Assembly: GCA_013393415.1 (NCBI GenBank)
Contig: JABXHI010000001.1
Span: forward strand, 123,902 to 187,901
Direction of reading: 5' to 3'
Length of the DNA: 64,000 nucleotides
Source: Micrococcaceae bacterium
Lineage (GTDB): Bacteria; Actinomycetota; Actinomycetes; Actinomycetales; Micrococcaceae
Program-made: the position numbers and the translations under genes
The notes under the pieces: model-generated
Told to the model about the DNA's origin: nothing
The model's input: only the letters and a program-made list of their open reading frames with translations
Database searches by the model: none
In this document: piece by piece, positions 60,498 through 64,000 of the stretch
Numbering within the stretch: the first letter of the stretch is position 1
Layout: every line of letters begins with the position of its first letter

Positions 60498-62451
60498 CAG
60501 TCTTCACCTCCGCGAACATCTCAGTCAGCTCGCCCATGATGCGTTGGACATCGGCGTCGATGTCTTCGAGTGGCCGAGGTTCCTCGGGGACATAGAAGAT
60601 GCGGGTGAATGGGATTTCGTTGCCGTCTTTAGCTTTGGTTTCATCCCATTGGGCGTCGGGCGCAAATGGGATCACTTCGGTGCGCATGTGCTCTTCGAGG
60701 TCAACGCTGTAAGGCACCCGTTCAGTGATCTTCCAGCTGGTGTCGAAGACACGGTTGCCCTTGCGGTTGACTGCTGGTGGTGCCTCTAGGTCGTCGGTGG
60801 CCATGGCGTTCATCGCGGCGTCGATCAGTCCGGCTGGCGCTTTGAGGCCCATCTTCTTGGCCGCTGCGGGGATGGCCTCGGGCAGGTCATTCCATGGGGT
60901 GCCAGCCAGCGATTTCAGCACACTAATGTGCTCATTGGTGAAGTCTTTGCGGGATTGCAGCGCTTCGACAACGGCATCAGAGAATGTGGTGGAGTAGTGC
61001 GCCTGCTTGGTCACCGGTACATCGCGGAACATGAAGTCTTGTGGTGTTAGAACCTTCGAGATGTCAGAGTCCTCAAAGTCCCTGTAAGCTTCCAGCACTT
61101 TGGCGCGCTTGTCTTCGGGAACGTATCGGCGCTTGAAGCCCATGGACTTTCTCATAGGAGACCAGTGATTCGATGCATCAATCAGCTGGATTTTGCCGCG
61201 TCGTTCATCGTCCTTATTGGTGTCAAGAATCCAGACGTAGGTGGCAATTCCGGTGCCATAGAACATGTCGGTAGGCAAAGCGATGATGGCGTCAATGAGG
61301 TCTTCGTCGAATAACCATTGGCGTATGGAGTTGGGGCCTTTGTCGCTGTTGAATAGCGGCGAGGCATTCGAGACGACGGCGGCACGTCCACCCTGGCCAT
61401 CTGGTCCGGCAGGTGCGAGTTTGAAAGCACAGTGGGCCAGAAATAGCATCTGGCCATCTGACTTAGATGGTAAGCCATGACTGAATCTGCTGCCTGGGGT
61501 CTCTGCCTGTTTCCGAACCGATTTTTCTTGCGCCTCCCAGTCTGTGCCAAATGGCGGGTTAGACAGCACGTAGTCGAAGGTTTGATCTGCATAAAGGTCT
61601 TCATCAAGCGTATCGCCCTGCTTGATGGCATCGGGGCGGCCACCCTGAATCAGCAGGTCAGCCTTTCCTAGGGCAAATGCTGAGGGCATCATTTCTTGAC
61701 CAAAAACAGTGACCTGTATATCTGGGTTCATCTCTTGCAGTGCTTGTTGAGCTACTAGCAGCATCCCTGCTGATCCGGCGGTTGGGTCATAGACAGAGCG
61801 CAGTGTGCTATCACCGGCAAGAGAATCTTCATCAGCAGCGATGAGCACATCTACCATTAGCTTGACGGCATCACGCGGGGTATAGAACGCACCAGCACCT
61901 TTGCCCTTTTTGTCGAAAGCACGGTACATGACGTTTTCAAAGATTTCACCCATGCCGGAGTCATCTAGGCTATCGGGACTCAGATCGAGGGTGGAGAAGT
62001 GACGGATCACTCCGTGGAGTCGGTTGGCTTTGGTAAGCGTCTTGATGATCTCCTCGAAGCCGAAGGCTGTCCAGATATCGGCGATGTTGTGAGAGAATCC
62101 TGCGATATAGCTTCTTAGCGACGTATCGACGTTGTCGTCCACGGAAACAATGGTCTCCAAATCCAGTGCTGAAAGGTTGTAGAAGCTCAGACCGAACTTT
62201 CTTTTAACGGCAATGTCGATCAGGTGTTCCGGCATATCACCTAGCGATTCAACATAGGTGATTACTTCGTCTTTGGTATCTGCCAGCAGACACTCCAAGC
62301 GGCGCAGCACCGTGAACGGGAGGATATAGTCGCCGTACTCTTGGGGTTCAACGACGTTGCGGAGGAACTTATCTGCGGTGTCCCACACAACACGCGCGGT
62401 CAGCGATGAGGACTTCGTCTCGGGCTTCGTCTCGGGTTTCGTCTGAGTCAT
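60490..62451 (-). CDS. hsdM: Type I restriction enzyme M subunit (N6-adenine methyltransferase)
   Basis: 653 residues. The motif IV NPPFGTDW and the SAM motif with YDPTAGSAGML are present, along with the N-terminal HsdM helical domain (WDTADKFLRNVV, PFTVLRRLECLLADT). The C-terminus is longer than usual (PEEPRPLEDIDAD). The start at 62451 is chosen by family alignment; six extra codons upstream begin with TTG. A short KPET repeat lies at the N-terminus. The operon order is M, S, R and XRE. No CCGGACAC element precedes it, so it has a different promoter from the backbone. Confidence 0.9.
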   Translation of the reverse strand: MTQTKPETKPETKSSSLTARVVWDTADKFLRNVVEPQEYGDYILPFTVLRRLECLLADTKDEVITYVESLGDMPEHLIDIAVKRKFGLSFYNLSALDLETIVSVDDNVDTSLRSYIAGFSHNIADIWTAFGFEEIIKTLTKANRLHGVIRHFSTLDLSPDSLDDSGMGEIFENVMYRAFDKKGKGAGAFYTPRDAVKLMVDVLIAADEDSLAGDSTLRSVYDPTAGSAGMLLVAQQALQEMNPDIQVTVFGQEMMPSAFALGKADLLIQGGRPDAIKQGDTLDEDLYADQTFDYVLSNPPFGTDWEAQEKSVRKQAETPGSRFSHGLPSKSDGQMLFLAHCAFKLAPAGPDGQGGRAAVVSNASPLFNSDKGPNSIRQWLFDEDLIDAIIALPTDMFYGTGIATYVWILDTNKDDERRGKIQLIDASNHWSPMRKSMGFKRRYVPEDKRAKVLEAYRDFEDSDISKVLTPQDFMFRDVPVTKQAHYSTTFSDAVVEALQSRKDFTNEHISVLKSLAGTPWNDLPEAIPAAAKKMGLKAPAGLIDAAMNAMATDDLEAPPAVNRKGNRVFDTSWKITERVPYSVDLEEHMRTEVIPFAPDAQWDETKAKDGNEIPFTRIFYVPEEPRPLEDIDADVQRIMGELTEMFAEVKTDD

Positions 62452-62521
62452 GGAGTCTTTTCTTTTCAAGGGTTGCGAGTGGTTCTGACTGTATCAGGGA
62501 CGTTACATTTGACCAGGTGGT

Positions 62522-63577
62522 TTACCCGTTGAGTCGGTGCTTTTCCAACAGGTCGGCAATATCATGCGTGAGTTCATTGAGGCGGTCGTAATCGTCCTCG
62601 GTGTCGGCAACCCAGCCCATTTCGGACAACGATGCGGTGACCTTGTCGTTGAGCGCAGTGAGCTGACCGGGGTCCATATCGTGTGCTGGACCGTCCTGGT
62701 GGGCGTTGATGGCTCGGACTTGGTCTTCTAGCTCTGCTCGACTGATGCCGCCGGGGTCGCTGGTGACATCGAGGACGACGTAGCCCATCAGGGCTTGGCC
62801 GGAAGTGTCTGCTCGGCGTAGGGCCTGCCATGGGATGCCGGATTCGATCACTGCGTCTTCCATCAGCAGCAGGTCTGGGTCCTCATGTTCGGTGTCAATA
62901 TGTCGAATTTCGTAGTGTGGTCCGTCGTCGCGGGTCAACTCGACTTTATGAACGCCTCGGTCGCGGAGCTTGTCGTAGAGATCATGCACTTCCAGTAGGT
63001 CTGCGACGTGTTGAGAGGCGTCTAATGATTCGCGGCCTTTTGATATGTGCTCGTTGAGTCGATAGCGCTGCTGGGAGACGGCCTGACGGTCGCTCAGCGT
63101 GTCATCTCGGAGGATATCGAGGGTATCTGAAACGGTTGTACGGAAAGCGTCTTGGCTGTGCATATCGTCTTCAAATCCTCCAAAGAGCCGCGGTTCCTCG
63201 CCGTGCTGGTGTAGCGCTGTTGCCGAGGTAAGTCGGGCATCTTTGGCTTCGGCGCCGTACCGCTCGTGATAGTGACGGTTCCAGACCATAACCTTATTCT
63301 CGTCATCACCCGGTTTGGTTCTGAAGGTGGTTTGGGTAATCAACGATCCATCATCCTCATTGATGGAGACGGTGTCGGTCAGCGCAGCCGGCCAGTTAGC
63401 GTTTTCCACAATGGACTGGTGGTATCTTCCAACCTCAGAGACCCACTGAGAGATTCCCGGTGTGCCTTCTGGCAACAGTGCCCCCTGGGCTTCGGAGTGG
63501 CTTTTGGTCTTGTATTTTCCATCGCTGTTGCGATTTCGTTGCTGTGCTTGCTGTGCGGAGGTCAGTGGCTGTGTCAT
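62522..63577 (-). CDS. Tagged protein F, 351 aa
   Basis: The tag reads SAQQAQQRNR, DGKYKTK, HSEAQGALL. The body carries ENANWPAALTDTVSINEDD, LLEVHDLYDKLRDRGVHKVEL and TSDPGGISRAELEDQV, related to tagged proteins C, D and E, and the end EMGWVADTEDDYDRLNELTHDIADLLEKHR is nearly the end of E. The copies thus share both ends and differ in the middle. The start is nine bases from CCGGACAC. Confidence 0.65.
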   Translation of the reverse strand: MTQPLTSAQQAQQRNRNSDGKYKTKSHSEAQGALLPEGTPGISQWVSEVGRYHQSIVENANWPAALTDTVSINEDDGSLITQTTFRTKPGDDENKVMVWNRHYHERYGAEAKDARLTSATALHQHGEEPRLFGGFEDDMHSQDAFRTTVSDTLDILRDDTLSDRQAVSQQRYRLNEHISKGRESLDASQHVADLLEVHDLYDKLRDRGVHKVELTRDDGPHYEIRHIDTEHEDPDLLLMEDAVIESGIPWQALRRADTSGQALMGYVVLDVTSDPGGISRAELEDQVRAINAHQDGPAHDMDPGQLTALNDKVTASLSEMGWVADTEDDYDRLNELTHDIADLLEKHRLNG

Positions 63578-63594
63578 GCAGAGTTAGTGTCCGG
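63577..63594 (-). promoter_or_regulatory. CCGGACAC element overlapping an upstream stop codon
   Basis: CCGGACAC at 63587-63594, nine bases (TAACTCTGC), ATG at 63577. GGACAC TAA supplies the last codons and stop of the upstream gene. Confidence 0.6.
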
Positions 63595-63844
63595 TGGCTA
63601 ATTGCAGTATCGCAACGGGGTCGATAAGCTCACCGCGGCGCAGCTGGGCTTCGGAGTTTATGATGTAGTCGCCCACTGGGTAGCTGGGGTTCTCAGATGC
63701 AACGACGATGGTCTCGAACGACCCTTCGCCCCGGTTTTCCTTGACGGTGACGATCATAGGTTGTTGACCTGCCGGCAACGCGATGATCATGCCGCGCTGG
63801 ACGAAGGGGATGGTCACTGGAAGTTTGGACAGTTCGTGGTTCAT
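63584..63844 (-). CDS. Hypothetical protein, 86 aa
   Basis: A small, strand-rich protein (VTIPFVQRGMIIALPAGQQPMIVTVKENRG, FETIVVASENPSYP), perhaps a small barrel. No family is recognised. The start is at 63844 behind GAGGGG. Its stop codon is formed inside the next promoter element. The 22-bp repeats lie about 50 bases upstream, in what should be its control region. Confidence 0.55.
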   Translation of the reverse strand: MNHELSKLPVTIPFVQRGMIIALPAGQQPMIVTVKENRGEGSFETIVVASENPSYPVGDYIINSEAQLRRGELIDPVAILQLATGH

Positions 63845-63895
63845 CGACCCCTCTGACGCTGAAGCTAAGTATGTGTTAGGAGTGCGTATTTAGTA

Positions 63896-63961
63896 ACGGC
63901 TGTCTGACGATCCAGTGACGACGGTCTGACGATCGGGTAACGCCGGTATGGGTATCCAGTA
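63896..63961. repeat. Three imperfect 22-bp tandem repeats
   Basis: Units at 63896-63917, 63918-63939 and 63940-63961. Units 1 and 2 share TCTGACGATC at the same place; all three start ACGnnnG and share the spacing of two helical turns. Units 1 and 3 end ATCCAGT. A weaker fourth unit (ending TTAGTA) may precede them. The layout resembles iterons or a multi-site operator. Confidence 0.5.
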
Positions 63962-64000
63962 GCGGTGAGACTCCGCTGTGTGGTGTGCTCTATTTCACAC

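Noticed and set aside
63890..63970. CRISPR array at the right edge
   Set aside because: The repeats are direct neighbours without spacers and are too diverged.

Overview
The window is accessory DNA from an actinobacterium (Actinomycetota). SecA2 is of the actinobacterial type, the two TetR proteins and the AvrD-like gene resemble actinobacterial autoregulator systems, and the glycoside-hydrolase-like (DUF1906) protein and phage-like small genes point the same way. Most genes lie on the minus strand, in short overlapping operons of unknown proteins mixed with phage-type functions: an rIIA/rIIB pair, oligoribonuclease, NAD-dependent DNA ligase and two PD-(D/E)XK nucleases. No capsid, terminase, tRNA or rRNA gene is visible. 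The best guess is a segment of a large plasmid, phage-plasmid or integrative element; the genus cannot be named.

Layout. 1-2.6 kb: small genes interrupted by an IS200/IS605 element with divergent tnpA and tnpB. 2.6-13.2 kb: a 780-residue glycoside-hydrolase-like protein, a decayed lipoprotein locus, a solitary antitoxin, two proteins with a shared N-terminal tag, and the rII operon. 13.3-15.1 kb: an IscB element with its upstream HEARO/omega RNA. 15.1-27.3 kb: about 20 small genes, including three paralogues, a sigma-like protein, orn, a PerM-type transporter and ligA. 27.4-38.1 kb: a visibly AT-richer island with a TetR / AvrD-like / TetR / SDR cassette, secA2, and a six-gene operon that looks like an SDP-type peptide-toxin cluster. 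38.2-55.9 kb: backbone again, with a seven-gene operon ending in two large surface proteins. 55.9-62.5 kb: a type I restriction-modification operon with an XRE regulator. The right end carries three imperfect 22-bp tandem repeats.

The strongest new signal is a repeated promoter-like element, CCGGACAC, found 32 times outside the island (31 on the minus strand and once upstream of the only plus-strand backbone gene that carries it). In 19 cases the 8-mer is followed by exactly nine bases and then the ATG of a gene, with no Shine-Dalgarno sequence; in one more it is nine bases from the ATG of a 12-codon leader peptide. In the other 12 the gene starts further away, usually behind a Shine-Dalgarno sequence, yet the tenth base after the motif is always a purine and the ninth is a pyrimidine in 11 of 12. 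This fits a promoter with a fixed start site, giving leaderless mRNAs in one class and leadered mRNAs in the other. No TANNNT-type -10 box fits the spacing. Two encoded proteins look remotely like sigma factors and could be the cognate factors; that is a hypothesis.

The island lacks this element and has its own logic: an AvrD-like enzyme and an SDR between two TetR regulators resembles gamma-butyrolactone-type signalling, and the neighbouring operon (candidate precursor, serine hydrolase, HTTM/SdpB-like membrane protein, alpha/beta hydrolase, SdpA-like protein, methyltransferase) resembles a toxin maturation pathway. A plausible reading is a density-controlled peptide toxin island carried by the element.
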